A stretch of DNA of 36,618 nucleotides from Sterolibacterium sp. (GTDB lineage: Bacteria; Pseudomonadota; Gammaproteobacteria; Burkholderiales; Rhodocyclaceae), in contig JAHRWT010000100.1 in assembly GCA_019105045.1 (NCBI GenBank), positions 1 to 36,618 of the forward strand, in the 5' to 3' direction. The notes under the pieces were generated by a model. The model searched no databases. It was given only the letters and a program-made list of their open reading frames with translations, and was not told the DNA's origin. A program made the translations under genes and the position numbers. Each line of letters starts with the position of its first letter. Position 1 is the first letter of the stretch. This document shows, piece by piece, positions 1 to 9,362 of this stretch.

Positions 1-771
1 GTGATTGCCCGCGTGCCACGCCTGCGCTATCCGCTGCCGGATGATCTGGCAACACACCTGCTTGGCCAGCCGCTGCGCGACATTCTGCGGCGCGGCAAGT
101 ATCTGCTGCTGGCGTTCGACAAGGGTCATTTGTTGCTGCACCTGGGCATGTCCGGCAGTCTGCGGGTGCTGCTGGCAAGCTGTGCGCCCGTCGCGCTGCA
201 AAAGCATGATCATTTCGATCTGGTTTTCGAGGGGGCAACCTTGCGTCTGCGCGACCCGCGACGCTTTGGCGCTGTGCTCTGGCTACCGGCAAGTACCACG
301 GCCAATGGCCTCAACCTGGACGCCCATCCCTTGCTGGCAAATCTGGGCATCGAGCCGCTGTCGGCGGAATTCACACCCGCCTGGCTGTATGCGGCGACCC
401 GTAACCGCGCTGTGGCAATCAAGCCATTGCTGATGGACAGCCACTTGATTGTTGGCGTGGGCAATATCTACGCGTCAGAAAGCCTGTTTCGCGCCGGGAT
501 CGATCCGCGCACGCCGGCTTGCCGCATCAGCCTGCGCCGGTATGTCCGGCTGGTCGAGGCCATCCGCACCACGTTGGAAACCGCCATTGCCGCCGGCGGC
601 AGCAGCCTGCGCGATTTCACCCATGCGGATGGCAGTCCAGGCTATTTTCAGCAGCAGTATTTTGTCTATGGCCGGGAGGGGGAAGCCTGCCGCATCTGCA
701 ACCAACCCATCCGCAGCCTGCGCCAGGCCCAACGGGCCACTTTTTATTGCGGGCGCTGTCAGCGACGCTGA
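1..771 (+). CDS. mutM: Formamidopyrimidine-DNA glycosylase (Fpg/MutM), 5' end cut off by window
   Basis: Base-excision-repair bifunctional glycosylase/AP lyase that removes 8-oxoguanine and other oxidised purines. The frame is open from base 1, and the first residue aligns roughly with residue 27 of the E. coli protein. The catalytic N-terminal Pro and Glu therefore lie upstream of the window, and the GTG at base 1 is not the true start. Visible family marks are HLGMSGSL, KHDHFDL, DPRRFGAVLW, the VGVGNIYASE helix-two-turn-helix DNA-binding segment, and a C-terminal zinc finger of form C-x2-C-x16-C-x2-C (CRIC...CGRC) ending in QRR. The remaining 256 residues match the expected length of the rest of the protein. 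It converges with the leftward ferredoxin gene. Confidence 0.96.
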   Translation: MIARVPRLRYPLPDDLATHLLGQPLRDILRRGKYLLLAFDKGHLLLHLGMSGSLRVLLASCAPVALQKHDHFDLVFEGATLRLRDPRRFGAVLWLPASTTANGLNLDAHPLLANLGIEPLSAEFTPAWLYAATRNRAVAIKPLLMDSHLIVGVGNIYASESLFRAGIDPRTPACRISLRRYVRLVEAIRTTLETAIAAGGSSLRDFTHADGSPGYFQQQYFVYGREGEACRICNQPIRSLRQAQRATFYCGRCQRR

Positions 772-814
772 ATCGTTGAACTGCCGGGCCGCTGAACGAC
801 TGAACCACCGTCCC

Positions 815-836
815 GTCGTCCCGCCGTTTGGACGAC
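815..836. terminator. Possible hairpin between convergent mutM and ferredoxin genes
   Basis: A 7-bp perfect stem (GTCGTCC at 815-821 with GGACGAC at 830-836) encloses an 8-base loop in the 71-bp spacer between two convergent genes. No run of T follows on either strand, so intrinsic termination is only a possibility suggested by position. Confidence 0.25.
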
Positions 837-842
837 TTCGGC

Positions 843-1629
<787 letters not shown>

Positions 1630-2212
1630 GGCTGCTCCATCAATTGATAAAAAACCTGTCCGGCCTGTCCGCGCTTGATGCTGCGCCAGGGCCCCAGAGT
1701 GTCGATTGCGTGCTCGGCTTCAACATAAAGCCGGGCATCGGGTCGGGCGATGTGCATCAGCTGGGGGGCCAGTCGTTCAAGCCAGCCCTGGTGGTAAGGC
1801 GGGTCGAGAAACAGCAGGTCGTAGGGCTGACGCACCGAGGAGAGGAATTTTAGCGCATCTGCGTGAATCAGCTCCAGTTGCGGGGCAGAGGGATTTGCCC
1901 CGGCGGTCAGTGCCTTGGCGTTTTGTTGCAATTGACGAAAGCAGACCGGCGCCTGCTCGACCAGGGTGACTTGCGCGCCACGCGAGGCGGCTTCGAAGCC
2001 GAGGATGCCACTGCCGGCAAACAGATCAAGGCAGCGCAGTCCGGTCAGGTCATGGCCCAGCCAGTTGAACAGGGTGATGCGCACGCGATCCGGCGTGGGA
2101 CGCAGCGCCTGTGCGCGGGCCTGGGCCTGGTCGCTGACCTTGACCAGCCGGCTGCGCCACTGGCCGCCGGTGATGCGTATCTGGGCCATGGTTGGCTTCA
2201 GTCGTGTGGTTG

Positions 2213-2236
2213 TTTGATTGTTTGATTGTTTGATTG
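2213..2236. repeat. 8-bp tandem repeat, three copies
   Basis: Three perfect head-to-tail copies of TTTGATTG lie in the 57-bp spacer between the M16 gene end and the rsmD start. The unit is not a multiple of three, and the tract probably affects spacing only. Confidence 0.8.
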
Positions 2237-2246
2237 TGTTTGGTCG

Positions 2247-3620
2247 TCAGTTGTTTGGCTTGCCGGCGGTGGCCGTATCAACGGCATCGGCAGCATCGGC
2301 AGCAACCACCACGGTGACCAGATGGTCTGTCAGCACATGGCGGGCAAAAGCGGCGCGCACCTGGGCGGCGGTGATGGCGGCAATTTGTTCGGGATAGCTG
2401 TCGAGATAATCCAGCGGCAGGTGGTAAAAGCCGATCATGGCCAGATGGCTGAGGATCTTGGCGTTGCTGTCGAGTTTGAGCGCCAGGCCGTCGATCAGGT
2501 TTTGCTTGGCGGCCTGCATTTCTGTTTCGCTGGGGCCTTGTTCGATGAATTCGCGCAGCTGGGCATGTACCAACGCAAGTGCTGCCTGAGCCTGCTCGCG
2601 TTTGGTTTGCAGTCCAATGACAAAGGGACCGGCCTGCAGACGCGGATCGAAATAGCTATACACGCTGTAGGCATAGCCGCGCTTCTCGCGTACTTCCTGC
2701 ATCAGCCGAGAAACGAAGCCACCGCCGCCGAGGATGTAATTGCCGACCTGCAGGGCGTAGTAGTCCGGGTCGCCCCGCTGCAAGGCAGGCAGGCCGATGT
2801 GGAGATGGCTCTGTGCGGCCGGATGCGGCACAGACACGGTCGCGGCGGCCGGCAGGCTGACCGCCGGCAACTCGGCCAAGGCTGCGCTGGCTGGCAGAGT
2901 GGCCGTCAATTGCTCGGCAATCTGTTCGGCTTCGGCCCGGTTGATATCACCGATGAGGGAAACCACCGCGCGGCCGGCAACAAAATGCTGGCGCCAGTAA
3001 TCGACAACATCCGCCCGCGTGATGGCGCTGAGACTGGCTTCCGTCGGCACGGCGCCATAGGGATGCTGCGGATAGAGGGCCTGACGGAAACGTCGGGAGG
3101 CGATGGCGGCGGGCCGGGTTTCTGCTTCCGCGATGGCCGCTGCCGCGCGGGTCTTTTCGCGCGTCAGCACGGCCTGCGGGAAAGTCGGCGTCTGCAGGGC
3201 CGCCTGCATCAGCGCCAGGGCAGCGCTGCGCTGTGCCGGGTTGGCCAGCGTGCGCAAGGACAGGCCCGCCCGGTCCATGTCCGCGCTACCGTCCAGACTG
3301 GCGGCCAGATCGGCAAGCTGCTCGGCGATGTGTTCTTCATCCAGCGCCTGTCCGTTCTGCTGCACGCCGCTGGTCAGCAGGCTGCTGGTCAGCTCGGCCA
3401 GCCCCGCTTTGCCGGGTGGATCAAACGCACTGCCGGCAGCAAAGTCGATGCGCACATCGAGTATGGGTAACGCCGGGCTGGCAACGAAATACACGCGCGC
3501 GCCGCCGGCCGTGGTCCAGTGTTCGATCTGCACGCTGGCCTGGGCGAACAGGGGGGCCGTGATCAACCACGCCACGCCCAGCAGGATCAGTCGTCGGGTC
3601 AGTCTGTTTTTCATCATCAT
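2247..3620 (-). CDS. M16 family peptidase-like protein lacking the zinc site (partner subunit)
   Basis: 457 residues with an N-terminal signal peptide (MMMKNRLTRRLILLGVAWL then ITAPLFAQA), so periplasmic or membrane-anchored. The fold is recognisable from DVRIDFAAGSAFDPPGKAGLAELTSSLL. This is where M16 peptidases carry HxxEH, but here the positions read AGLAE, so zinc binding and catalysis are absent. The C-terminal R/Y substrate-binding pair typical of M16 non-catalytic halves is present in EVREKRGYAYSVYSYFD. It follows the catalytic M16 gene by 23 bp. Paired active/inactive M16 subunits forming a heterodimer are established for mitochondrial MPP and for some bacterial pairs. By analogy this is the beta-like partner. 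The substrate is unknown. Confidence 0.9.
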   Translation of the reverse strand: MMMKNRLTRRLILLGVAWLITAPLFAQASVQIEHWTTAGGARVYFVASPALPILDVRIDFAAGSAFDPPGKAGLAELTSSLLTSGVQQNGQALDEEHIAEQLADLAASLDGSADMDRAGLSLRTLANPAQRSAALALMQAALQTPTFPQAVLTREKTRAAAAIAEAETRPAAIASRRFRQALYPQHPYGAVPTEASLSAITRADVVDYWRQHFVAGRAVVSLIGDINRAEAEQIAEQLTATLPASAALAELPAVSLPAAATVSVPHPAAQSHLHIGLPALQRGDPDYYALQVGNYILGGGGFVSRLMQEVREKRGYAYSVYSYFDPRLQAGPFVIGLQTKREQAQAALALVHAQLREFIEQGPSETEMQAAKQNLIDGLALKLDSNAKILSHLAMIGFYHLPLDYLDSYPEQIAAITAAQVRAAFARHVLTDHLVTVVVAADAADAVDTATAGKPNN

Positions 3621-3643
3621 GGGATTCCGTGAATTTCAGAAGA

Positions 3644-5041
3644 TCAATGCGTATGCGGCGCGGCAGCGTTCTGCTCGGCCTTGGCCTGCGCGTCATCGCT
3701 GATCGGCTGCGGGTCCAGCGTGGCCACGGTCAGTGTGTCGTCGCTGAAATATTTCTGTGCCACGGCCTGCACTTCGGCGGCACTCACCGAGCGCAGTTGT
3801 TCGATCATGCGGTCGATGTCCTGCCACTGTCTGCCAATGACTTCCAGCATACCGATTTCCATGGCCTGGCCCATCATCGAATCGCGTTTGTAGATCTGGC
3901 CGGCAATCAGTTGATTCTTGACGCGGGCCAGTTCGGTTTCGTTCACACCTTGTTCCTGAATCTGGCGAATTTCTGCGCGCAGTGCGGTTTCCAGTTCAGC
4001 TACGTCATGGCCTTCGGCCGGTTGGCCATCGAGCATGAACATGGATTCACCACGCGCCAGGGCATCGTAACCCGCGCCGGCGGACTGGGCGATGCGGCGG
4101 CCGCGCACCAGATTCTTTGCCAGCCGCGCCGCTTCATGGCCGTCGAGCACGGCGGCGAGCATTTCGAGGGCGTAGGGGTCACGATCCTGCATGACATCAT
4201 TGAGTTTGGGCGTTTTCCAGGCCATCAGCAGATAGGGCAGCTTGGCCGGTGCCTTGACGTTGATGCGCTTGATGCCCAGTTGGGCCGGCTCGGCCAGTAT
4301 TCTGCGCTCGGGCAGGGCGCGTGACTTGATCGCGCCGTAGTGCTGCTCGGCCAGCTTGAACAGCGCCTGATGATCGACATCACCCACCACCACCAGGGTG
4401 GCGTTGGCCGGGGTGTACCAGCGCTGATACCAGTTTTCCGCATCCTGCCAGGTCATGTGGGCCAGATCGTCCATCCAGCCGATCACCGGGCGACGGTAGG
4501 GATGCACCTGAAAAGCCGTGGCGTTGAGGCGTTCATAAACCAGCGCCTGCGGATTGTCGTCAGTGCGCATGCGCCGTTCTTCCATCACTACTTTGAGCTC
4601 GGGTGCGAATTCTTTGGGATCGAGCTTCAGATTGGCCATGCGATCGGCTTCCAGCGCCATCATTTCGGGCAGGGCGCGCTTGGGTACCTGCTGGAAGTAG
4701 GCCGTGTAATCCAGACTGGTGAATGCGTTGTCGCGCCCACCCACGGCCGCTACCCGCTTGGAAAACTCACCGGGAGCCGTTTTCTGCGTGCCTTTGAACA
4801 TCATGTGTTCCAGCATGTGCGCCAGGCCGGATGAGCCGTCCTGTTCATCCATCGCCCCGGCGCGATACCAGACCATATGCACGACGGTGGGTGCGCGGTG
4901 ATCTTCCTTGACGATCACACGCAGGCCGTTGGCCAGGGTTGTTTCATAGGGATTGGCCAGTGCCGGTGCGGGTGCAACCAGCGCCAGGCTCAGCGCGCTT
5001 GCCAGCAGCAGCTTGCAGCGAGAGGAAAGAATACGGTTCAT
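3644..5041 (-). CDS. M16 family zinc metallopeptidase (catalytic subunit)
   Basis: 465 residues from the ATG at 5041. The frame is open upstream to 5143, but the first signal-peptide-like segment starts at MNRILSSRCKLLLASALSLA and ends near ALA-N30, so the 5041 start is preferred. The inverted zinc motif HxxEH is intact (HMLEH, residues 75-79). The downstream glutamate helix (LKVVMEERRMR) supplies the third ligand. A central domain with VVGDVDHQAL and a C-terminal domain follow. It is exported to the periplasm, where it probably degrades peptides together with the adjacent inactive homologue. It is divergent from ftsY over a 198-bp spacer. The function is assigned at family level only. Confidence 0.93.
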   Translation of the reverse strand: MNRILSSRCKLLLASALSLALVAPAPALANPYETTLANGLRVIVKEDHRAPTVVHMVWYRAGAMDEQDGSSGLAHMLEHMMFKGTQKTAPGEFSKRVAAVGGRDNAFTSLDYTAYFQQVPKRALPEMMALEADRMANLKLDPKEFAPELKVVMEERRMRTDDNPQALVYERLNATAFQVHPYRRPVIGWMDDLAHMTWQDAENWYQRWYTPANATLVVVGDVDHQALFKLAEQHYGAIKSRALPERRILAEPAQLGIKRINVKAPAKLPYLLMAWKTPKLNDVMQDRDPYALEMLAAVLDGHEAARLAKNLVRGRRIAQSAGAGYDALARGESMFMLDGQPAEGHDVAELETALRAEIRQIQEQGVNETELARVKNQLIAGQIYKRDSMMGQAMEIGMLEVIGRQWQDIDRMIEQLRSVSAAEVQAVAQKYFSDDTLTVATLDPQPISDDAQAKAEQNAAAPHTH

Positions 5042-5239
5042 GGGCAATGTTAAAATCCGCGTTGATCTTGGGTGTGGGTACTTGGGTGTGCGTGATTCAT
5101 GCGGTTGCACTATTGCCGAATCACGCTTTGGGCACTTTCGCAAGTGCAGCGCAGCATCATAAAGTCATCAACCGGACTGCGCCAGTTGATCACGATCCAG
5201 GCAGCACCTGTCAGCTGAACCTCTTTGAAGCCTGTCGAC
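5042..5239. promoter_or_regulatory. Divergent intergenic region, M16 pair / ftsY
   Basis: 198 bp separate the leftward peptidase gene from rightward ftsY, so both promoters must lie here. Candidate A/T-rich patches are TTTTAAC near 5050 (minus strand) and ATCATAAAG near 5157 (plus strand). No consensus -35/-10 pair can be defended. A G/T-rich stretch around 5070-5090 (GGGTGTGGGTACTTGGGTGTG) is unexplained. Confidence 0.4.
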
Positions 5240-6325
5240 ATGTTTAGTTTCCTGAAAAAGAAATCCGCGAATGCCGATGCGCAAGTCAAGGAGTCTCCCG
5301 CCGTAGCGCCTGCAACGGAGGCAGCGCCCGCCCAGGCTGTCGCCACCCCTGTCACGACACAGGTCGAAACACAGGCCGAAACACAGGCCGGAATACAGGC
5401 CACGGAACAGAAAATCGGCTGGAAAGACCGCCTGAAAAATGGTCTGGCGCGCACCCGCAGCCAGCTGGGTGGACTGTTCAGCCGGGCCAAAATCGACGAT
5501 GAGCTACTGGAAGAACTGGAAACCACACTGTTGATGGCGGATGTGGGCATCGATGGTACGGAATATCTGTTGGATGCGCTGAAAAAACGCGTCAGGCAGG
5601 ACAAGCTGGAATCTCCTGCCCAATTGCAGGCCGCCTTGACCGAGCTGCTGACTGACTTGCTGCAACCCCTGGAAGCGCCGCTGGAACTCGATGCCCACAA
5701 GCCTTTCGTCATCATGCTGGCCGGCATCAACGGCGCGGGCAAGACCACTTCCATCGGCAAGTTGGCGCGTCACTTCCAGGCGCAGGGTAAATCGGTCTTG
5801 CTGGCCGCTGGTGATACTTTCCGCGCGGCCGCCCGCGAGCAGCTGGTGGCCTGGGGCGAGCGCAATCATGTCGCGGTGATCGCCCAGGAATCCGGCGACC
5901 CGGCGGCCGTGGTGTTTGATGCCATCAATGCTGCCAAGGCGCGGGGCATCGACGTGGTGTTGGCCGATACCGCCGGCCGTCTGCCGACCCAGCTGCATTT
6001 GATGGAAGAAATCGCCAAGATCAAACGGGTGATCCAGAAAGTCGATGCCACGGCACCGCATGAAGTGCTGCTGGTACTCGATGCCAACATCGGCCAGAAC
6101 GCGCTGGCCCAGCTGCAGGCGTTTGACAAGGCTTTGGGCGTAACCGGCCTGATCGTCACCAAACTCGATGGCACGGCCAAGGGTGGCGTGATTGCCGCCA
6201 TCGCCCGCCAGCAGCCAACCGGCCAGCCGGTGGCTCTGCGCTACATTGGCGTGGGAGAAGGCATCGAGGATTTGCAGCCGTTCAAAGCCAGCGAATTTGC
6301 CAGCGCCCTGTTCGAGGCGAACTGA
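5240..6325 (+). CDS. ftsY: Signal recognition particle receptor FtsY
   Basis: SRP receptor GTPase that docks ribosome-SRP complexes at the inner membrane. The ATG at 5240 gives 361 residues; an in-frame TTG at 5225 is less likely. An acidic/low-complexity A domain (residues about 1-60) contains a short run of ETQA-type repeats (VETQAETQAGIQATEQ). It is followed by the N helical bundle and the G domain: GINGAGKTT (about 162-170), DTFRAAAREQL, DTAGRL and TKLDGTAKGG, with VGEGIEDLQPF near the end. It is followed after 17 bp by ftsE, the conserved ftsY-ftsE-ftsX order. Confidence 0.97.
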   Translation: MFSFLKKKSANADAQVKESPAVAPATEAAPAQAVATPVTTQVETQAETQAGIQATEQKIGWKDRLKNGLARTRSQLGGLFSRAKIDDELLEELETTLLMADVGIDGTEYLLDALKKRVRQDKLESPAQLQAALTELLTDLLQPLEAPLELDAHKPFVIMLAGINGAGKTTSIGKLARHFQAQGKSVLLAAGDTFRAAAREQLVAWGERNHVAVIAQESGDPAAVVFDAINAAKARGIDVVLADTAGRLPTQLHLMEEIAKIKRVIQKVDATAPHEVLLVLDANIGQNALAQLQAFDKALGVTGLIVTKLDGTAKGGVIAAIARQQPTGQPVALRYIGVGEGIEDLQPFKASEFASALFEAN

Positions 6326-6342
6326 AGCGAGGCCTGATCGAC

Positions 6343-6996
6343 ATGATTCGCTTTGAGCACGTCAGCCGCCGCTACCCACCGGATTACTTCGCCCTCAGCG
6401 ATGTCAGTTTCGAAGTCGACGCGGGCGAACTGGTGCTGATCAGCGGCCACTCCGGCGCCGGCAAGACCACGCTGCTCAAGCTGATCGCCGCCATGGAGCG
6501 ACCCACCGGCGGCAATGTGCTGGTGCATGGGCAGAACGTCGGCACGCTCAAGCGCAAGGCCATTCCTTATCTGCGGCGCAATCTGGGTCTGGTTTTCCAG
6601 GATCAGAAATTGCTGGAAGACCGCAACGCTTTCGAGAACGTCATGCTGCCGCTGTCCATTGCCGGCTTTCCGCCCCGCGAAGCAGCCAGCCGGGCGCGCG
6701 CCGCGCTCGACAAGGTGGGCCTGCTGGCGCGTGAAAAAGCCCTGCCGATCAGCCTGTCCGGCGGCGAGCAGCAACGTTTGTCGATCGCCCGGGCGGTGGT
6801 CAATCGTCCCAGCATCCTGCTGGCCGATGAGCCGACGGCCCACCTCGATCCCCAGACAGCCCGTGATGTGGCCGAAATCTTTGCCGAATTCCATCGTGTC
6901 GGCGTCACCATCCTGATCACCACTTACGACAGCGCACTGTTCGCGCCCTATGCGCCGCGTCAGCTCACCCTGGCCCAAGGCAGGCTGCAAGCATGA
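6343..6996 (+). CDS. ftsE: Cell division ATP-binding protein FtsE
   Basis: ABC ATPase of the FtsEX complex, which regulates septal peptidoglycan hydrolases and divisome activity from the cytoplasmic face. 217 residues. Walker A is GHSGAGKTT (about 35-43), the Q-loop is LVFQDQKLL, the ABC signature is LSGGEQQRLSIARA, and Walker B is ILLADEPTAHLD, followed by an H-loop-region threonine-rich segment (ITTYD). In that segment the usual switch histidine position reads TTYD rather than TH(D), seen also in other FtsE-like proteins. Its stop overlaps the ftsX start by 4 bp (ATGA), implying coupled translation. Confidence 0.96.
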   Translation: MIRFEHVSRRYPPDYFALSDVSFEVDAGELVLISGHSGAGKTTLLKLIAAMERPTGGNVLVHGQNVGTLKRKAIPYLRRNLGLVFQDQKLLEDRNAFENVMLPLSIAGFPPREAASRARAALDKVGLLAREKALPISLSGGEQQRLSIARAVVNRPSILLADEPTAHLDPQTARDVAEIFAEFHRVGVTILITTYDSALFAPYAPRQLTLAQGRLQA

Positions 6997-7922
6997 ACGC
7001 CTGGCTGACCCAACACCTGCAAGCCCTGCACTGGGCCTGGCAAAGACTGGCCGCCACGCCGATGAACAGCCTGCTTTCGCTGCTGGCCATCGGCATCGCC
7101 CTGGCGCTGCCAGCCGGCGGCCAGATGTTGCTGGACAACAGCCTGCAATTCGTCCGCGCAACTTTCAGCAACAACGACTCGGCAACCAGCACCGCCCCGC
7201 AGATTTCCCTGTTCATGCGGCTGACCGCCGAACGCAGCGCAGCCGAAGCCATCACCCAACGGCTGCAAAAACACCCTGCCGTAAAAAGTGCTCACTTCGT
7301 CTCGCGCGAGGACACGCTCAAGCGGATGCAGGCCGATCCGGGGCTGCGCGAAATCATCGCCAGTCTGCCGGACAACCCCTATCCCGATGCCTTCATCATC
7401 AACCCGCAGGACGACCGCCCGGATGCCATGGAAGCTCTGCGTAGCGAACTGGCCACCTGGCCGCAGGTCGAACACGTCCAGCTCGACGCCGCCTGGGTGC
7501 GCCGTCTGGACGCCATGCTGCGCCTGGGCCGACTGGCTGTCGCCCTGCTCACCGGTCTGCTGGGCGCCGGCCTGATCGCCATCACCTTCACCACCCTGCG
7601 CCTGCAAATTCTTGCCCGCCGCAGCGAAATCGAAGGCTGCCGTCTGCTCGGCGCCACCGATGCCTACATCCGCCGCCCGTTCTATTACTTCGGCTTTCTG
7701 CAGGGTCTGGCCGGCGGCATCGTCGCCTGGCTGATCGTGTTTCTCATTACCCAACTGCTGCGCGGGCCGATTGCCGAACTCGCCCAGCTCTACGACGCCA
7801 CGCTCATCCTGCACCCGCTGACCAGCCGCGACACATTGCTGCTGCTGGCAATTTCCTCCATGCTCGGCTGGTTCGGCGCCGCCCTTTCGCTGCGTCGCTA
7901 CCTGCACGACGACAGCCTCTGA
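6993..7922 (+). CDS. ftsX: Cell division protein FtsX
   Basis: Membrane partner of FtsE. 309 residues with one membrane segment near the N-terminus (about 25-45) and a periplasmic domain (about 50-180, including VKSAHFVSREDTLKRMQ and the SLPDNPYPDAF motif typical of FtsX). Three C-terminal membrane segments follow (around RLGRLAVALLTGLLGAGLIAI, FGFLQGLAGGIVAWLIVFL and LLLLAISSMLGWFGAALSL). It starts within the ftsE stop. The 200 bp after it, up to the tRNA gene, hold no gene I can support. Confidence 0.96.
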   Translation: MNAWLTQHLQALHWAWQRLAATPMNSLLSLLAIGIALALPAGGQMLLDNSLQFVRATFSNNDSATSTAPQISLFMRLTAERSAAEAITQRLQKHPAVKSAHFVSREDTLKRMQADPGLREIIASLPDNPYPDAFIINPQDDRPDAMEALRSELATWPQVEHVQLDAAWVRRLDAMLRLGRLAVALLTGLLGAGLIAITFTTLRLQILARRSEIEGCRLLGATDAYIRRPFYYFGFLQGLAGGIVAWLIVFLITQLLRGPIAELAQLYDATLILHPLTSRDTLLLLAISSMLGWFGAALSLRRYLHDDSL

Positions 7923-8122
7923 GCACGGCCGCCAAGCCCACAGCCGGCCGGACGTGCAAAACCCCGGACATCCCCGGCGGGCGCGTTACAGACCGGTCCT
8001 CGCTTGAACGAAGCACGCAATTCACAGCGACGCGATCAGCGCTTGCCCGATGCCATTCCCCGCCCACCGGCAACGCGCGATTTCGTCGCCAAACCACAGA
8101 TCGGTGCTAGAATCGCCGGTTC

Positions 8123-8213
<91 letters not shown>

Positions 8214-8224
8214 TTGTTACACAG

Positions 8225-8258
8225 AAACCCGCATGGTTACAAGCTTTGCGGGTTTTTT
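8225..8258 (+). terminator. Rho-independent terminator of tRNA-Ser
   Basis: A perfect 9-bp stem AAACCCGCA / TGCGGGTTT (8225-8233 and 8247-8255) encloses a 13-base loop and runs into TTTTTT (8253-8258), 12 bp after the tRNA CCA end. Confidence 0.9.
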
Positions 8259-8354
8259 GTTTCTGGCTACCCACATTTCTACCCACGCCGCGCCAAATAA
8301 TTATGAGCGCCCCCTTTTGCCGTCCCACCAGTGCCGAGTTTTCTTTCCTGCCCC

Positions 8355-8669
8355 TCAGTACCTCGGCCAGTAGCCTATTGTCGGCACATCCCGCGCATGG
8401 TGCAGCACGCGCGCAACCGTGATTCCATCGGCATCGACAAAATAAAACAGCAGATACGGCGTCGTTGTCGGCCAACTGTGCAGACCTGCCGCCAGCTCAT
8501 CACGCGCACGGCCCATTTTCGGCTGTATCAGCAGTGTCCGCGTTTCGGTGTCGATCTGGTCGAGTAGCCGGTCGGCGGCCTCGATACTGTCCTCGGCGAT
8601 ATATAGCCAAGCTTCCAGCAGATCGGTTTCCGCGCTGACGGAATGTCGAACCCGTCCCACGCTGGTCAC
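8355..8669 (-). CDS. parE: ParE/RelE superfamily toxin
   Basis: 104 residues with the ParE-like layout: an N-terminal helix pair (SAETDLLEAWLYIAEDSIEAADRLLDQI) followed by a beta sheet core (GRARDELAAGLHSWPTTTPYLLFYFVDADGITVARVLHHARD), where the closing VLHHARD segment is typical. ParE toxins poison DNA gyrase; RelE relatives cleave mRNA. Sequence alone suggests ParE because of the partner. The start is GTG at 8669, overlapping the antitoxin stop by one base (TAGTG), so translation is coupled. All family-typical segments are present with no interruption, so the toxin may be functional. Confidence 0.9.
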   Translation of the reverse strand: MTSVGRVRHSVSAETDLLEAWLYIAEDSIEAADRLLDQIDTETRTLLIQPKMGRARDELAAGLHSWPTTTPYLLFYFVDADGITVARVLHHARDVPTIGYWPRY

Positions 8670-8941
8670 TAAGCCGGCTGCCTCGCTGCGAGTGCAACCC
8701 GACCGCGTTGCTTGATTTCGTTCATGTCCAGTTCGCGCACTCGGCCGGCCGCAACGTCGGCCACGCCCTGGGCAATGTCCGCTTTCAGGCTGGCCAGGTT
8801 CGCCGCCTGCACGCCCTGGTAAGCCTCGAACAGTCGTAGGGCTTCGCGGATAACTTCACTGGCGGAACTGTAGAGGCCGGATTCCACATGTTGGCGCACG
8901 CGATTTTCCAGCTCGGGGGGCAAAGAGACGTTGAGGGACAT
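8669..8941 (-). CDS. parD: ParD-type ribbon-helix-helix antitoxin
   Basis: 90 residues starting MSLNVSLPPELENRVRQHV, the ribbon-helix-helix DNA-binding start of CopG/ParD proteins, then ESGLYSSASEVIREALRLFE (the second helix with the conserved S-A-S-E-V-I-R-E-A-L-R). A C-terminal toxin-binding helix and tail follow. It is expected to bind ParE and to repress its own promoter. GGAGTG lies 6 bp upstream of the ATG. A direct repeat upstream (8957-8972) is a candidate operator. Confidence 0.93.
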   Translation of the reverse strand: MSLNVSLPPELENRVRQHVESGLYSSASEVIREALRLFEAYQGVQAANLASLKADIAQGVADVAAGRVRELDMNEIKQRGRVALAARQPA

Positions 8942-8956
8942 GGCACACTCCGGATG

Positions 8957-8972
8957 ATGTCAAATAATGTCA
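8957..8972 (-). promoter_or_regulatory. Candidate ParD operator, direct repeat
   Basis: On the minus strand TGACAT-TATT-TGACAT: two identical hexamers with a 10-bp period, 16 bp upstream of the parD start. Ribbon-helix-helix repressors bind half-sites spaced by about one helical turn, so this is a reasonable autoregulation site. It is inferred from pattern and position only. Confidence 0.5.
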
Positions 8973-9065
8973 TAGTTTGCCACTAAACCGACTTCATGTG
9001 CGTTCGGATGCCGTCCTGCCAGTCCCACAGGGATTTCCTTCGGTCACGCCGACTTTTGCTACGCG

Positions 9066-9359
9066 CTATGCCTGCATGCGCTCCAGCACCTTGAGCAGTT
9101 CCACCGCGACGCGGCGATTGGCGGGGGATAGCTCGCGGAAGCTGCGGCGCAACTGCTGCATTTCTGCCGCATGATCGCCCGTATCGTCCTCGGTGAAGTC
9201 ATCCGGCAGCTTGGCCTTTTCGCCGCGTCCCTCTGCCAGCGCGAAGATTGACGAGACCGGCGTATCAAGCGCCGCTGCGATTTGTTCCAGCATCTTCAGC
9301 GACAGCTTGCGGCCGTCATTTTCGATACGGGATAGATAACCCGTGTCCGTTCCTGCATC
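9066..9359 (-). pseudogene. Truncated XRE-family (HTH) transcriptional regulator
   Basis: Reading leftward from 9359, the frame gives DAGTDTGYLSRIENDGRK and continues LSLKMLEQIAAALDTPVSSIF. This is the second half of a Cro/CI-type helix-turn-helix followed by the usual linker. A C-terminal tail (QQLRRSFRELSPANRRVAVELLKVL) closes the protein at 9066, about 98 residues. The first helices and any start codon are missing. A stop (TAA, 9360-9362) precedes the fragment, exactly at the left end of the IS630-type element (9363). The only internal ATG (9293) starts after the recognition helix. The DNA beyond the right end of the element does not continue the gene, so it is a remnant. Confidence 0.8.
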
Positions 9360-9362
9360 TTA

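Noticed and set aside
2226-3470. Long rightward open frame of about 414 codons
   Set aside because: It is antisense to the M16-like gene, has no recognisable motifs and a skewed Gly/Gln/Arg composition typical of shadow frames in GC-rich DNA.
5042-5143. Upstream extension of the catalytic M16 gene
   Set aside because: It would place 34 charged residues before the signal peptide; the start at 5041 puts the signal peptide at the N-terminus.
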